A stretch of 45,644 nucleotides of DNA from Acidobacteriota bacterium (lineage in GTDB: Bacteria > Acidobacteriota > Vicinamibacteria > Vicinamibacterales > JACPPN01): the NCBI GenBank assembly GCA_016190995.1, contig JACPPN010000141.1:1-45644 (forward strand), given 5' to 3'. Below the pieces are notes generated by a model. It saw only the letters and a list, made by a program, of their open reading frames with translations, did no database searches and had not been told where the DNA came from. Made by a program: the position numbers and the translations under genes. Below are positions 8,794 to 18,692 of this stretch, one piece after another (positions within the stretch are counted from its first letter, which is position 1; the number at the start of each line of letters is the position of its first letter).

Positions 8794-9888
8794 TTACCCG
8801 TGCTTCCTCGGACACCGTCTGTGGCACGCACGGCAATAACGGCGGCCGCAGGTGTGACACGGCAAGAAACACCCGTCGCATAGATAGTGAACGTGGTCGT
8901 CGCACAGGTCGACGACACGAGTCGGTCTCGCACAGCCGTCGCAGCAGCGGGGTTCGAGGGCGCGGTTCAGCGCATTCCAGGAGAACGTCACCTCCGACTT
9001 GGCGTTGCGTCGCAAGAGCTGCACCCTGAACCGATACGCCGGAGCGGTGCAGGCGATGACGGCCAGCGGCCACAGGCGTACCCGCGCCGAGTACCGCTCG
9101 ACCACGTCGGCCACGCGTGCTCGATAGGCGTGGGCGGTCGCATCGAGTCGGTGCATCTCGCTGGCACGCATCTCCGGTCGCGTCGCGCGTTGAACCTTGC
9201 GCCGAATCTCCTGATGGATCCCGTCGAAGTACTCGCGAAGCCGGCGCAAGTCTCCCGTTCGGCGCCGTTCGAGACTTGTGAGGAAATCCTGGAGCCGGTG
9301 CCGGACCAGACCGGCTGCCGCGCGGCTGGCCACGATCGCGGCTGCCTGCAGTCGAGGACCGAGATCCGGCACGAGGCTCGCGTCGCGCGGCTCCGCCGCC
9401 TCCAGCACCGCCGGCCAGTCGGCCACGGAGCCAGCATCGGGATTGATCCAGAGCTCGAGGAGTCCTCCCCGGCGCTCGTCCGCCAGCGCCTCGTATTCCA
9501 TGACGAAGCAGAAGTAGATCGTCTGCACCGAGACGCACTCGCGAAGGCGCACGACGCCGTTGCGGACGGTGATCCCGCGCTCCAACTCCTGCACCGGGTC
9601 GATCGGCTTGAGACGAGGAAATGGCGCATCGACGAAGGCCAGGCGTGTCGCGGGATCGAGGAGCGCGCCCAGGGTCTCAACGAGCGGTGAATCGTGGTCG
9701 ATACGGATGGCTTCCGTAGCCGCGGTCGCGGAATCGGTTTGTGGGTCGAACACGAGGTGTTGGTACTCGCGCAGTCCAACGCGCGAGGCGAGTTCCGGCG
9801 GCAAGACCACGTGAAGGTTGGCCCCATCTGTTTCGGCGAGCGCGCCGCGGGTCTTCAAGACGGTCGCGGTGAACTCCTGGAGCGTCAC
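8794..9888 (-). CDS. Uncharacterised protein with C-terminal Cys/His-rich zinc-binding module, partner of the SNF2 helicase
   Basis: 364 aa; C-terminus CCDGCARPTRVVDLCDDHVHYLCDGCFLPCHTCGRRYCRACHRRCPRKHG; begins 2 bp after the helicase gene ends. Confidence 0.75.
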   Translation of the reverse strand: MTLQEFTATVLKTRGALAETDGANLHVVLPPELASRVGLREYQHLVFDPQTDSATAATEAIRIDHDSPLVETLGALLDPATRLAFVDAPFPRLKPIDPVQELERGITVRNGVVRLRECVSVQTIYFCFVMEYEALADERRGGLLELWINPDAGSVADWPAVLEAAEPRDASLVPDLGPRLQAAAIVASRAAAGLVRHRLQDFLTSLERRRTGDLRRLREYFDGIHQEIRRKVQRATRPEMRASEMHRLDATAHAYRARVADVVERYSARVRLWPLAVIACTAPAYRFRVQLLRRNAKSEVTFSWNALNRALEPRCCDGCARPTRVVDLCDDHVHYLCDGCFLPCHTCGRRYCRACHRRCPRKHG

Positions 9889-9890
9889 CG

Positions 9891-12359
9891 TTACACCTCG
9901 TAGTCCTCGCGAAACACCGCTTGATCCAGTGCTCGCGTGTCACGATAACGCTGCCGGGCCGCCGCCAGACGCTCACTCAACGCGTTGAAGGCCTGTTCGG
10001 GATCGCCCGCCGCGGCACTGCTCACCCAGAGGTCCATGACGAGACTCGCGAAGTCCTGCTCCTCGTCGAGCTCGCCCAGGATCATCTCCATCTCGCCAGC
10101 CACGAGCTCGAACAGGTTGATCTTCTCGTGCAGCACGCGCAGGATCTGTTCCTCAATGCTCCCGCGCAGGCACAGGTTGAACACGTACACGTCACGGGTC
10201 TGTCCGATGCGATGCACGCGCCCGACGCGTTGCTCGATCGAGGCCGGGTTCCACGGCAGGTCGTAGTTGATCACCGTGCGACAGAATTGCAGGTTGCGTC
10301 CCTCGGCGCCCACGTCGGTCGAAACGAGCACGCGCGCGCCCGACGCGAAGGCGGCGATTGCGTGATCCTTCTCCGCTCCGCTCAATCCACCGTGAAAGAT
10401 GGCGGTCGCGAATCCGGCTTCCTCGAGGGCTGTCTGGACTTCCTCGAGTGTGGCGAGAAACCGCGTGAACACGATGGCCTTCTCATTCGATCGCTGAAGC
10501 AGATCCACGAGCGCCGTGGGCTTCGCCGCCATCCCCACACGGCCGGGTACTCGCCGTGCCCGTCGAATCCATTCACCGTCGGCTCCGGCCCGCTGCAATC
10601 CCTGGGCGAGCGCGGCGCCGCTACTGCCAGCCTGCTGCTGCAGCGTCATCAGGGCGACCCGATCCATGGTGCCGGCCCCCATGTACCGTTCTCGAATCCA
10701 GGCCGAGACGTCGTCCAGATAGGCAGCCTCCTCGTCACTTGGCTGGACGACCACGGTGGCGGCCAGACGTCGCGGCAACCGCAGATCGATGTGCGCACGC
10801 GTGTTCCGCACCATGACTTCCCGCAGCAGCGCCCGCAATTTCTCACGCCGCGCCGGCTCCTGCAGCGCGTCGAGCCGTCCATACTCCCGGCGAAAGCGGG
10901 TCTCGGTGCTCAGCACTCCTGGACGCAGGAGCAGGATCAGGTTGTAGAGCTCCGTGAGGTGGTTTCCAACCGGCGTCGCGCTCAACAGAAAGAGAAACCG
11001 TTTCTTGAGGTCGTTGACGAGCTGCCACGCCGCGGTGCTGCGCCGCTTCAGACGGTGTGCCTCGTCGACGACGACGAGGTCGTAGTCGATGCGGCTGAGA
11101 ATCGCGCGATTCGCAGCCTGACGGGCGAGGGGCAGCGAGGCGACGATGATCGGGTGTCTGGTCCAGAACCCGTCGCCGTTGCCTGTGTGCCGGCCGGGTT
11201 CTGCGGCCGCAGCCTCGAGACGAAACTTGGCCGATAGCTCCTCGACCCACTGTCCAACGAGCGACGACGGCGTGAGAATGAGGGCCCGTCGAACCAAGCC
11301 GCGCACCCAGTACTCTTTGAGGGCCAGGCAGGCCTCAATCGTCTTCCCGAGACCGACTTCGTCGGCGAGGAGCACACGGCCGCGGAAATCGCGCAGGATG
11401 CGCCGGACGGTCTCCAGCTGATACCAGAAATGTTCGACATCCTGGACATCAGAGAGCGAGATTAGCTCGTCGAAGTCTCTCTGCAGCCGCACTATGGCGT
11501 ACTCACGCCACAACAGCGCCTCACGCGACGGCGGCGGCGATACCTCCGGCAAGGATGGCAAGAAGGCCGGGTCGAACTCGACCGTCATCGAGATCGGCGG
11601 GATCGTGGGCTCCGGCAGGGCTGCAATCGCGACGGCGGGGCGTGCCGGCGCAACGCCCGGTCCGTCGCCCGTGGGAGGGGTCACTAATGGCGTCGCGGCC
11701 GGATTCGCGCCGCCGACGATAGCCGGCCGGTCCTGAGTACCCATGGGCTTGGGCATTGGTCGGCCGCGCGCGAATCCCCTTGTGACCTTGGCGAGAGCGC
11801 CGGGCTTCGTCGCACGGCTCGCGACTTCGACGACGCGGGTTCCCGGTCCGTAGAGGTCAGCCTGTCCGGTTTCGGCCGCCCGTTTGGCGCGGGCTGCGGC
11901 CCGTCGTCCTTTACGGCACTGCTCGATCAGGACCTTTACTGCCGCGCGATGGGGCTCCGCCTCACGTCCTCGTCCGAGCCGCCGAAGAAGCTCCCGAGCC
12001 AGCGTCTCCCCTCGATCGAACTCGCCGGCGGCCAAGCTCGCGTCCGCAGCATAGAAAACCAATGGGGTAGGGACCTCGTCGACTGGCACGTGCTCGAAGT
12101 GTCGAAGCCCTTTCTCGAAGCGCCGCATGACGAAAGAGATCTCGGCCAGATGGAGATGAGCTTCCGCGTGGCTGGCGTCGATCCGGAGGACTCTCTCCAG
12201 CAGGCGCTCGGCGCGATCCATGCGCTTCGCTCGCCATTCGACTTCCGCCTCGAACAACAGTTGGTCGCACTGCACCGCGTGGAGCTGCCGGGCTTTCCGA
12301 TGCCGAAGCCGCTCTGCGCGTTTTTTCTCTTTGGCTTCGCGCCGTCGTTGATTGGTCAT
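9891..12359 (-). CDS. SNF2/RapA-type DEAD/DEAH helicase with N-terminal TPR-like region
   Basis: MTNQRRREAKEKK...; GRVLLADEVGLGKTIEACLALKEYW; ALILTPSSLVGQW; DLVVVDEAHRLK; FLLSATPVGNHLTELYNL; VSTDVGAEGRNLQFCRTVINYDLPWNPASIEQRVGRVHRIGQ. ORF extends to 12428; MTNQ at 12359 is an alternative start. Confidence 0.93.
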   Translation of the reverse strand: MTNQRRREAKEKKRAERLRHRKARQLHAVQCDQLLFEAEVEWRAKRMDRAERLLERVLRIDASHAEAHLHLAEISFVMRRFEKGLRHFEHVPVDEVPTPLVFYAADASLAAGEFDRGETLARELLRRLGRGREAEPHRAAVKVLIEQCRKGRRAAARAKRAAETGQADLYGPGTRVVEVASRATKPGALAKVTRGFARGRPMPKPMGTQDRPAIVGGANPAATPLVTPPTGDGPGVAPARPAVAIAALPEPTIPPISMTVEFDPAFLPSLPEVSPPPSREALLWREYAIVRLQRDFDELISLSDVQDVEHFWYQLETVRRILRDFRGRVLLADEVGLGKTIEACLALKEYWVRGLVRRALILTPSSLVGQWVEELSAKFRLEAAAAEPGRHTGNGDGFWTRHPIIVASLPLARQAANRAILSRIDYDLVVVDEAHRLKRRSTAAWQLVNDLKKRFLFLLSATPVGNHLTELYNLILLLRPGVLSTETRFRREYGRLDALQEPARREKLRALLREVMVRNTRAHIDLRLPRRLAATVVVQPSDEEAAYLDDVSAWIRERYMGAGTMDRVALMTLQQQAGSSGAALAQGLQRAGADGEWIRRARRVPGRVGMAAKPTALVDLLQRSNEKAIVFTRFLATLEEVQTALEEAGFATAIFHGGLSGAEKDHAIAAFASGARVLVSTDVGAEGRNLQFCRTVINYDLPWNPASIEQRVGRVHRIGQTRDVYVFNLCLRGSIEEQILRVLHEKINLFELVAGEMEMILGELDEEQDFASLVMDLWVSSAAAGDPEQAFNALSERLAAARQRYRDTRALDQAVFREDYEV

Positions 12360-12631
12360 CTGAGCCGCGCGACCACTGCGTCGGTCGCGTGAGATCGCGG
12401 GACCGCGCCATGAGGAATCCACGACCAAGCGGCGTGGAGGGACATTCGACAGGATCCTACCGCGGCCGGCCGGGTTCGTGACCCTCGAGAACGTGAAAGG
12501 GGGCGCCAGACGTCGGGAGATGCTCGCCCTGGAGAAGCCCTTGCGAGACTCAACTTGCCGTCGCCGTACATGCGGGCGTAGTGCTCAAGCTTCCCAGCGG
12601 CCGGCGGTGACCCGCAGACAGATGTGAGAGC

Positions 12632-12647
12632 GTGATGTAACCACATC
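12632..12647 (+). promoter_or_regulatory. Inverted repeat upstream of the Phd/VapC module (candidate operator)
   Basis: TGATGT-aacc-ACATCA, perfect 6-bp arms, about 38 bp upstream of the antitoxin start. Confidence 0.45.
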
Positions 12648-12684
12648 ATGATAGACTTGTAGTCACTTCAGTGCAGGAGGCTCA

Positions 12685-12957
12685 ATGGAAACCGTTGGGA
12701 TTCGCGAGCTCAAGGCCCATCTGAGTCGGCATTTGAAGCGAGTTCGGTCTGGTGCGCGCCTGGTGGTCACGGAGCGGGGGCACTGCATCGCGACCATCAA
12801 TCCGATCAAGACACCAGCTGACGTCGGCTGGGCCCACCAGATGGTCGCCGAAGGGCGGGCCCGCTGGGGCGGCGGCAAGCCTGTGGGCTGCAGCCGACCG
12901 GTCCCGGTCGCTCCCGGCCGGACCGTCTCGGCGGCGGTGCTCGAGGATCGCCGGTGA
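12685..12957 (+). CDS. Phd/YefM-family antitoxin
   Basis: METVGIRELKAHLSRHLKRVRSGARLVVTERGHCIATINPI. Confidence 0.88.
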   Translation: METVGIRELKAHLSRHLKRVRSGARLVVTERGHCIATINPIKTPADVGWAHQMVAEGRARWGGGKPVGCSRPVPVAPGRTVSAAVLEDRR

Positions 12958-13421
12958 CGCTGTACCTCGACACGAGCAGCTTGGTGAAGCTCTACGTCGC
13001 TGAGCCGGGCACAGACGCCGTGCGCAGATTCGTAAACGCGGCGACGATTGTCGCCACGTCGATGGTTGCCTACCCGGAAACCCGCGCGGCGCTTGCGCGG
13101 CGGCGCAGAGAAGGAGCGCTTCGTTCGGCCGCTTTCATGGCGGCCAAACGCACCTTCGAAGCGGACTGGCCGAAGTACTTCGCCGTCGAAGCGTCAGCGT
13201 CGCTCTGTCGAGAGGCTGGCGAGTTCGCGGAGCGATATCGGCTCCGGGGCTACGACGGCGTCCATTTGGCTTCGTTCGCTGAAGTCGCGCGGCAAGCCGG
13301 AACCCGGCAGGCGCGCTTCTCGAGCTTTGATGACAGGCTCAATCGGGCTGCACGGTCGCTTCGCCGGAGGCTCGCGCGCGCCCGTGCATCCGGCCCTGCG
13401 CGGCGGGCGACCGAGCGTTGA
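12954..13421 (+). CDS. PIN-domain toxin (VapC-like)
   Basis: MTLYLDTSSLVKLYVAEPGTDAVRRFV...MVAYPETRAALARRRREG...YDGVHLASFAEVARQ. Confidence 0.9.
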   Translation: MTLYLDTSSLVKLYVAEPGTDAVRRFVNAATIVATSMVAYPETRAALARRRREGALRSAAFMAAKRTFEADWPKYFAVEASASLCREAGEFAERYRLRGYDGVHLASFAEVARQAGTRQARFSSFDDRLNRAARSLRRRLARARASGPARRATER

Positions 13422-13459
13422 CCGCAGCCGCATGACCTGCCCAGACAACCGGTACCACC

Positions 13460-13850
13460 TTGGAACGCGGCGCGGACGGCGAGCTCGAGATGCTGGCCGC
13501 GGCCGCGCCGCCGATGCTCGGCGCGGAGTATCTGACAGCGCCCGTCCTGGAAGCGCTCTGGATCGAGCTGGGAGCAGCGTTCCAATCGGAGCTCGCCGAA
13601 TCGAAGACCTCGGTTCAGGAGTTTCTGCGCCGCAAGAGCCCCGCCTGGAACCTCGTTGGCCGCGTGCTCGAAGGCCTGCGCCACCCGGATGCGATCGCGC
13701 GCATCGACCCCGGAGACGCGCTGAAGACGACACTCCGTCCATATCAGCAGGCCGGCGTACGCTGGCTGCACCTGCTGTCCGCGCTCGGTCTCGGCGCCTG
13801 TCTTGCCGACGACATGGGATTGGGCAAGACGATGCAGGTGCTGGGGCAAG
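13460..13850 (+). pseudogene. SNF2-family helicase central relic with internal deletion
   Basis: [33 protein letters not shown]...[15 protein letters not shown] jumps to [59 protein letters not shown], then homology stops. Confidence 0.75.
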
Positions 13851-13852
13851 GG

Positions 13853-14033
13853 GTTCGTCGTCGTCACGTCGAGGGATGGTGCAAACCGGATGTACGAGCG
13901 TGGCACCTTCTCGTTCCAGAGAGGTGATGTCGGTGGCCAGGTCCGAGACTCGGAGGGGAAGCGGTGGCAGGTGACCCCCGAGGCGCTGGTGCGCGAGAGC
14001 GGTGAGCGTCTGCGGCGCGCGACCTCGCAATGA
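13853..14033 (+). pseudogene. Possible DUF3179-like C-terminal fragment fused behind the SNF2 relic
   Basis: [54 protein letters not shown], in a different frame from the SNF2 relic. Confidence 0.35.
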
Positions 14034-14086
14034 GCTTGTCACTTTGTTCTGAAACGCTCCGTAGGCGTCGGGCGCGAGTGACTGTA

Positions 14087-14929
14087 TCATAGCTCATCAC
14101 TCGTGATCTCGCCGCGGGGCAGCGTAGCGGTCTTGTGCATTCGAACGAGGAAATACGCAGCCGTAATCCACAGGAACGCGACGGTGAGCCAAGCCACGAG
14201 CGAAGTACTGAGCGCAAAAGGATTCGTCGCGCCCGGGACCGCCGACGGAACGATGTCGTGGGTGTTATTGATCGCGGCGTGCAGGAGCATGACAAGCAGC
14301 AGACTGCCTTTGGTGCGCCAATAGAGCCACGCCGCTGCGACGGACAGCGCGGTCACCTGCAGCAGGTACAGCGGGAATGATTGTCCAAACGTGTCGCTTT
14401 CTGGAACGAAGAACAGTGGCAAGTGCCAGCTGGCCCAAATTATTCCCAGGATGACGCTAGCGGGCGCGAGGCCGAAGCGGTCTGACAGGCGCGGAAGGGC
14501 GTACCCCCGCCATCCGATTTCTTCGCCCGCCTGCACCCATGTCGAGAACACGATCGGTGCTGCCATGAGGTACCACGCCTCCTGACCGAAACGCGGCCAT
14601 ACGCCGGTGGCGAAGCGATGCACGAGGGCGACCGACAGTTTGACCGCCGGTATGTAGCCTACGGCGAACACGTACCATCGCGCGCCGACCCGCCACTTGA
14701 AGACCCGGCAGAGCAACGCCCGAGTTGCCCCGCGTCCCTCGGCTCGCTCCGTAAGTGCGAGAGCAACCAGAGCCGGAGCGAAGACGCCGAGGAGGAACAC
14801 CGCGCCGGCGAATACCGCGAGCGCGGGGGAGGCCGGCGGGGACCCGCGTGCGATCGCACGGGCCCCCGTCCAGCAGATCCACGTTGCGGCATAGGTGAGC
14901 GAGAAAAACTTGAGGAGAGGACGCGTCAT
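14087..14929 (-). CDS. CPBP-family intramembrane metalloprotease
   Basis: VQAGEEIGWRGYALPRL...ILGIIWASWHLPLFF...LLLVMLLHAAINNT: EExxxR and HxxxN motifs in a polytopic protein. Confidence 0.92.
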   Translation of the reverse strand: MTRPLLKFFSLTYAATWICWTGARAIARGSPPASPALAVFAGAVFLLGVFAPALVALALTERAEGRGATRALLCRVFKWRVGARWYVFAVGYIPAVKLSVALVHRFATGVWPRFGQEAWYLMAAPIVFSTWVQAGEEIGWRGYALPRLSDRFGLAPASVILGIIWASWHLPLFFVPESDTFGQSFPLYLLQVTALSVAAAWLYWRTKGSLLLVMLLHAAINNTHDIVPSAVPGATNPFALSTSLVAWLTVAFLWITAAYFLVRMHKTATLPRGEITSDEL

Positions 14930-15261
14930 GGGTTCAGCTCGCGAACGGCCTGCATGATGGCATCGACACCATCACAGCCACGGATGGCTATTGAAGCTGC
15001 TCACGCACCGGGTCTCAGGGCTCGAGAACGACCAGGAGCTGATGAAAAGGTTGACCGAGGGGCAAGGAAGAACCTGGGGAGTCGACAGTGTTCTGACGCG
15101 ATGGTTCAACGACTCACCCCTGTGGTAACGGCCTACCGTGAACGAGCGGGGAGCGTGCTAGGATCGTCTGCCACCCGTAGCTCGCGCTGTTTGGCGCCGC
15201 GAGCGAAGGGTGGCGCGGCTTGCCCGCCTTCCGCCTACTGCCCGCGAGCAGTATCTGACCC

Positions 15262-16014
15262 TCAAAACCGCCCCGCATCCACTTTGAGCGTTTCGCCTGT
15301 GATGCTGCTGGACGCATCACAGGCGAGAAACAGCGCGGCCTCAGCGACTTCGCGCGGGTCGACCCAGCGGCCGAGCGCCGCCGCGTCCGTGTAGTGCTCG
15401 CGGATGATCTGTTCGGCCGGTTTCCCCTCGAGGGCCGCGCGCCGGGCGATCACGCGATCCATCAGCTCTCCGGTTACCGCGCCGGGGCAGAGCGCATTGA
15501 CGCGCACACCGCTCGGGCCCACTTCCCGCGCCAGCGCCTGCGTCATTCCGACAATCGCGAACTTGGTCGCACAATACGCGGCACGCATCGGATAGCCTCC
15601 AAGGCCCATCAGCGAAGACATGTTAACGATGACGCCGGCACGCTGCGCCGTCATGATCCGCGCCGCCTCTTTCAGGCAGAGCATTGCGCCGCGCAGGTTG
15701 ATCGCCACGCACTCGTCCCACAGCGCGACGTCCATCTCGGCCAGCGGCAGAATCGGACCGGGAATGCCTGCGTTGTTAATCAGGATGTCCAACCGGCCGT
15801 GCCGCGCCAGAATGGCCTCGAACAGCCCCCGCGTATCCGATTCGCGCGACACGTCGGCCTCGAAGGCTTCGCCGCCGATCGTGCCGGCGACGGCGTCGAT
15901 TGACGCCCGGGTGCGCCCCGCCACAATCACCTGTGCGCCGGCAGCGGCGAACCGTTCTGCGATGGCCTTCCCGATGCCGGTGCCGCCGCCCGTGATCAGG
16001 GCGATTTTTCGCAT
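15262..16014 (-). CDS. SDR-family oxidoreductase
   Basis: ALITGGGTGIGKAIAERFAAAGAQVIVAGR...LDILINNAGIPG...MRAAYCATKFAIVGMTQALAREVGPSGVRVNALCPGAV; ORF reaches 16041, MRK start at 16014 preferred. Confidence 0.95.
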   Translation of the reverse strand: MRKIALITGGGTGIGKAIAERFAAAGAQVIVAGRTRASIDAVAGTIGGEAFEADVSRESDTRGLFEAILARHGRLDILINNAGIPGPILPLAEMDVALWDECVAINLRGAMLCLKEAARIMTAQRAGVIVNMSSLMGLGGYPMRAAYCATKFAIVGMTQALAREVGPSGVRVNALCPGAVTGELMDRVIARRAALEGKPAEQIIREHYTDAAALGRWVDPREVAEAALFLACDASSSITGETLKVDAGRF

Positions 16015-16033
16015 CAAGGCCCATTGTGTCGCG

Positions 16034-16140
16034 TCAGGCATGTGCGGCTCTTTCGCTGAAGAAACGTTCCGGATCGAAGAGCGGCAGCTCGGGCTCCCGC
16101 CCCAGCATGAAGTCTCCCATCAGACGCCCCATCTGGCCTC
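16034..16140 (-). pseudogene. FAD-dependent oxidoreductase C-terminal relic
   Basis: GQMGRLMGDFMLGREPELPLFDPERFFSERAAHA* in a frame not listed as an ORF; typical DAO-family C-terminus. Confidence 0.5.
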
Positions 16141-16551
16141 GCTCGCTGGAGCTCGACTCGCTTCGATCGCTCGGGGCCCCTGCGCGGGCTGCCGCGCTGG
16201 ACCCCGGTCGCCGCGACGGCAGGCGCTACCCATGCCGCCAGCGCCGTGCGTCTGAATCTCGTACGGCCGGAGTCGGCTGCCGGACGAAAGGCTCATCGCC
16301 TGTTCACGGCAAATGGCGCCGCCCGATCCGTGCGAATTGGGCTTCGCGGGAGAACCACGGCGTATTGCTGGCAGAATCGGCGGGGATTATATCGGATCGG
16401 CGAGGCGGCGTCCGGGAATGGGCTTGTTCAGCCGAGCGCGGCCGAGGGTCCGACGCGTGATCAACGACAATTAAATCTGCCGGGCGGCAAAAGTAGTTGA
16501 CGTCGATCAGACGCGCCCAAGGAGGTGAACGCGTCGCCCGCGGGAGAAACG

Positions 16552-16626
16552 TCAGCCGGGCAGGTTCCGCGCCTTGCCGTTCCGAAAACTGTCGATGAAG
16601 ATGTTCGTGTCGACAGCGTATTTCAC
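16552..16626 (-). pseudogene. PIN-domain (VapC) N-terminal relic
   Basis: VKYAVDTNIFIDSFRNGKARNLPG*. Confidence 0.65.
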
Positions 16627-16719
16627 GACTCACCGATCCTCGAACCCATCGTCGACGCCCCCGCCTTCGGCGGGACAGCGGCGGCCGAATGATGAAGATC
16701 CCTGCACAGATCAAGTTGG

Positions 16720-17136
16720 TCAGCCGCGAAAGCCTGCCTTGTGTAGCCGCTGGCTGGTTGAGCGCAGCCGGTCGACAAGGTCCAGCAGTTCCTTCGAGTC
16801 CACCGGCTTGAGCCGGACCCTCGCGACCAGGGTGTGAATCTCTGTTTCCTGTTCCTCGGTCAGCGGTCTTCCGGTGAGAACTATAGCCGGAACTTCAGCG
16901 GTCGCAGTATGGCTGCGCAGGAAACGAAGCAAATCCAAGCCGGACTGCCTCCCTGGGAAGATTACGTCCAATACCACCAAGTCGACGCATTCTGATTCCA
17001 GAAGCCTGACTCCGACAGCTGGAGTCGCCGCGTCGACGACCGCATAACCTTCCTGCGAGAGCAGCCGGGTTAACCAGCAACGAATACTCTCATCGTCCTC
17101 TACGACGAGGATTCGGCCGGTCTTGCGTTTTTCCAT
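16720..17136 (-). CDS. Stand-alone response regulator receiver protein
   Basis: RILVVEDDESIRCWLTRLLSQEGYAVVDAAT...DLVVLDVIFPG...PAIVLTGRPL...LKPVDSKELLDLVDRL. Confidence 0.9.
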   Translation of the reverse strand: MEKRKTGRILVVEDDESIRCWLTRLLSQEGYAVVDAATPAVGVRLLESECVDLVVLDVIFPGRQSGLDLLRFLRSHTATAEVPAIVLTGRPLTEEQETEIHTLVARVRLKPVDSKELLDLVDRLRSTSQRLHKAGFRG

Positions 17137-18068
17137 TGCGAGCTCGTAACCGCGCCGGGAACCATCTGCGCGGACGGCAGTGTCACGAAAGTCGTGCGCA
17201 TCGGTCCTCGGCTAGCGTTCGATAGACCTGGAGTCTCTGCGGGCCACAAGACATCTCCTAAGGCCGGAACGGTGACAGATGAAGCAAGGTTTCTGTCTAG
17301 TAGCGAAGGTTCGCCTGTCCCGGTAGTGTGTTGTCACTCGGCGGTTTGAGGCGAAGCTTCGCTACCGAACGGCCATGAATGAGCGGCTCATGGGCGACGC
17401 CGAATGAGGCGCATCTCTCGAGGTCACAAAGAGCGCTTTCAACATCAACGCAAGCTTTCGGCCAAGCCGGAGAGCTTGTTCATTCCATTCGTGGATCCGT
17501 CCGGCAGGGTTCTTGCGGCCCATCGAGAACTTAGTGGCGTTGAGTGGCGATGGACCCGGCTGGAAATCGTTGAGTTCAGGAGCCTTGGCCGTCAATGAAG
17601 CGCGCATGGGAGGCTCAAGCCGGCAGGCCAAGACGTTGGCTCCTCCTTTCCGGGAGGCCTAAGCCGACGTCCGTAACTCTCGCCACGTCAACAGGTTCAA
17701 GTTCCCTGGCCAATGTACTGGCCACCAGGGCGGGAGCTTGTCCGGCTCCGACCGCCGCTTGGAGCCGGGGCTCGATTGTGCGGTCCCTGCCGGCCATCTA
17801 TGGACGGGCCTTCCGATCTGTGGACGGGCGTCCATGGATGCGCCGCTACGACGCAACCATGTCACGCGTCGGGCCGGTTCCGGCGGCCACCGTTACGGCT
17901 CTGGCTGCGGCCTGGAAGCGGCCCGCGGAACAGCGCGGAGAAAGTTTTCTTGGCCGAGGATAAGAGTCGAGGAGATCGCTCGGGCACTGAAGTTGCTCCC
18001 GCGAGAGGCGCCTTGTCACAGCCGGGAGGGGCGAAGTCAGCGACAACGATCAGCGCTTTCGTTCTCGA

Positions 18069-18692
18069 TTGGCCTCGGATGATCAGATCCGTGCTCAATT
18101 GCGACGCGTTCTGGTTGAGGAGCACAGGCCTGAACAGCTCTCGAGGCTTTGGCCGCGCACACCGACGATGCGACGAAGTCAGGTTTCTCGTACCCAGCCC
18201 GGTGGAACGCCGTTGCAGCGAGAAGACCGCTGGACTGCAGATCGCGGTTCCTCGTCCACTTCGTCTCGCACTCCTACGGCGCGCCTAGACGAACTCCACA
18301 AACACATAGCCTATTCAAGAAGATTAGCGCGCTTGTGGGAATTCATCGAGGAGAACTATTGGAAGACTGACCTTCGTCTCCCCGAAGCAGCTCGAGCTGC
18401 AGGAGTAAGCAGAGACTATCTGAACGTGCTGCTCAGACAATTCGCGGGGATGACGTTCAGGCAGCTTCTCAACAGATATCGCGTGGAAAAATGTCTCGAC
18501 GCGATCCGCGAGAGAGATTATTCCCTGACTGAAACCTCCAGCATGTGCGGCTTTGCCAGTCTGACGACCTTCGAACGACATTTCAAACGCTGGACTGGCC
18601 GCCTTCCAAAGGACTACAGGAAGTGGTTCCTGGAGTGCTACACTCACGGCGCACAAAGAACCAAGCGTGACCGCAGGGGTGACTCCGTCTGA
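18069..18692 (+). CDS. AraC-family transcriptional regulator (start uncertain, N-terminus possibly degraded)
   Basis: FIEENYWKTDLRLPEAARAAGVSRDYLNVLLRQFAGMTFRQLLNRYRVEKCLDAIRERDYSLTETSSMCGFASLTTFERHFKRWTGRLPKDYRK. Confidence 0.75.
   Translation: MASDDQIRAQLRRVLVEEHRPEQLSRLWPRTPTMRRSQVSRTQPGGTPLQREDRWTADRGSSSTSSRTPTARLDELHKHIAYSRRLARLWEFIEENYWKTDLRLPEAARAAGVSRDYLNVLLRQFAGMTFRQLLNRYRVEKCLDAIRERDYSLTETSSMCGFASLTTFERHFKRWTGRLPKDYRKWFLECYTHGAQRTKRDRRGDSV

Noticed and set aside
9921-11237. 438-aa plus-strand ORF inside the SNF2 helicase gene
   Set aside because: Antisense to conserved helicase motifs.
14975-15125. Possible C-terminal protein fragment HGWLLKLLTHRVSGLENDQELMKRLTEGQGRTWGVDSVLTRWFNDSPLW*
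   Set aside because: Looks like a gene tail but no family could be assigned and there is no start, so not reported as a feature.
17200-18060. Several short overlapping ORFs between the receiver protein and the AraC gene
   Set aside because: No conserved motifs, inconsistent frames; treated as non-coding or decayed sequence.
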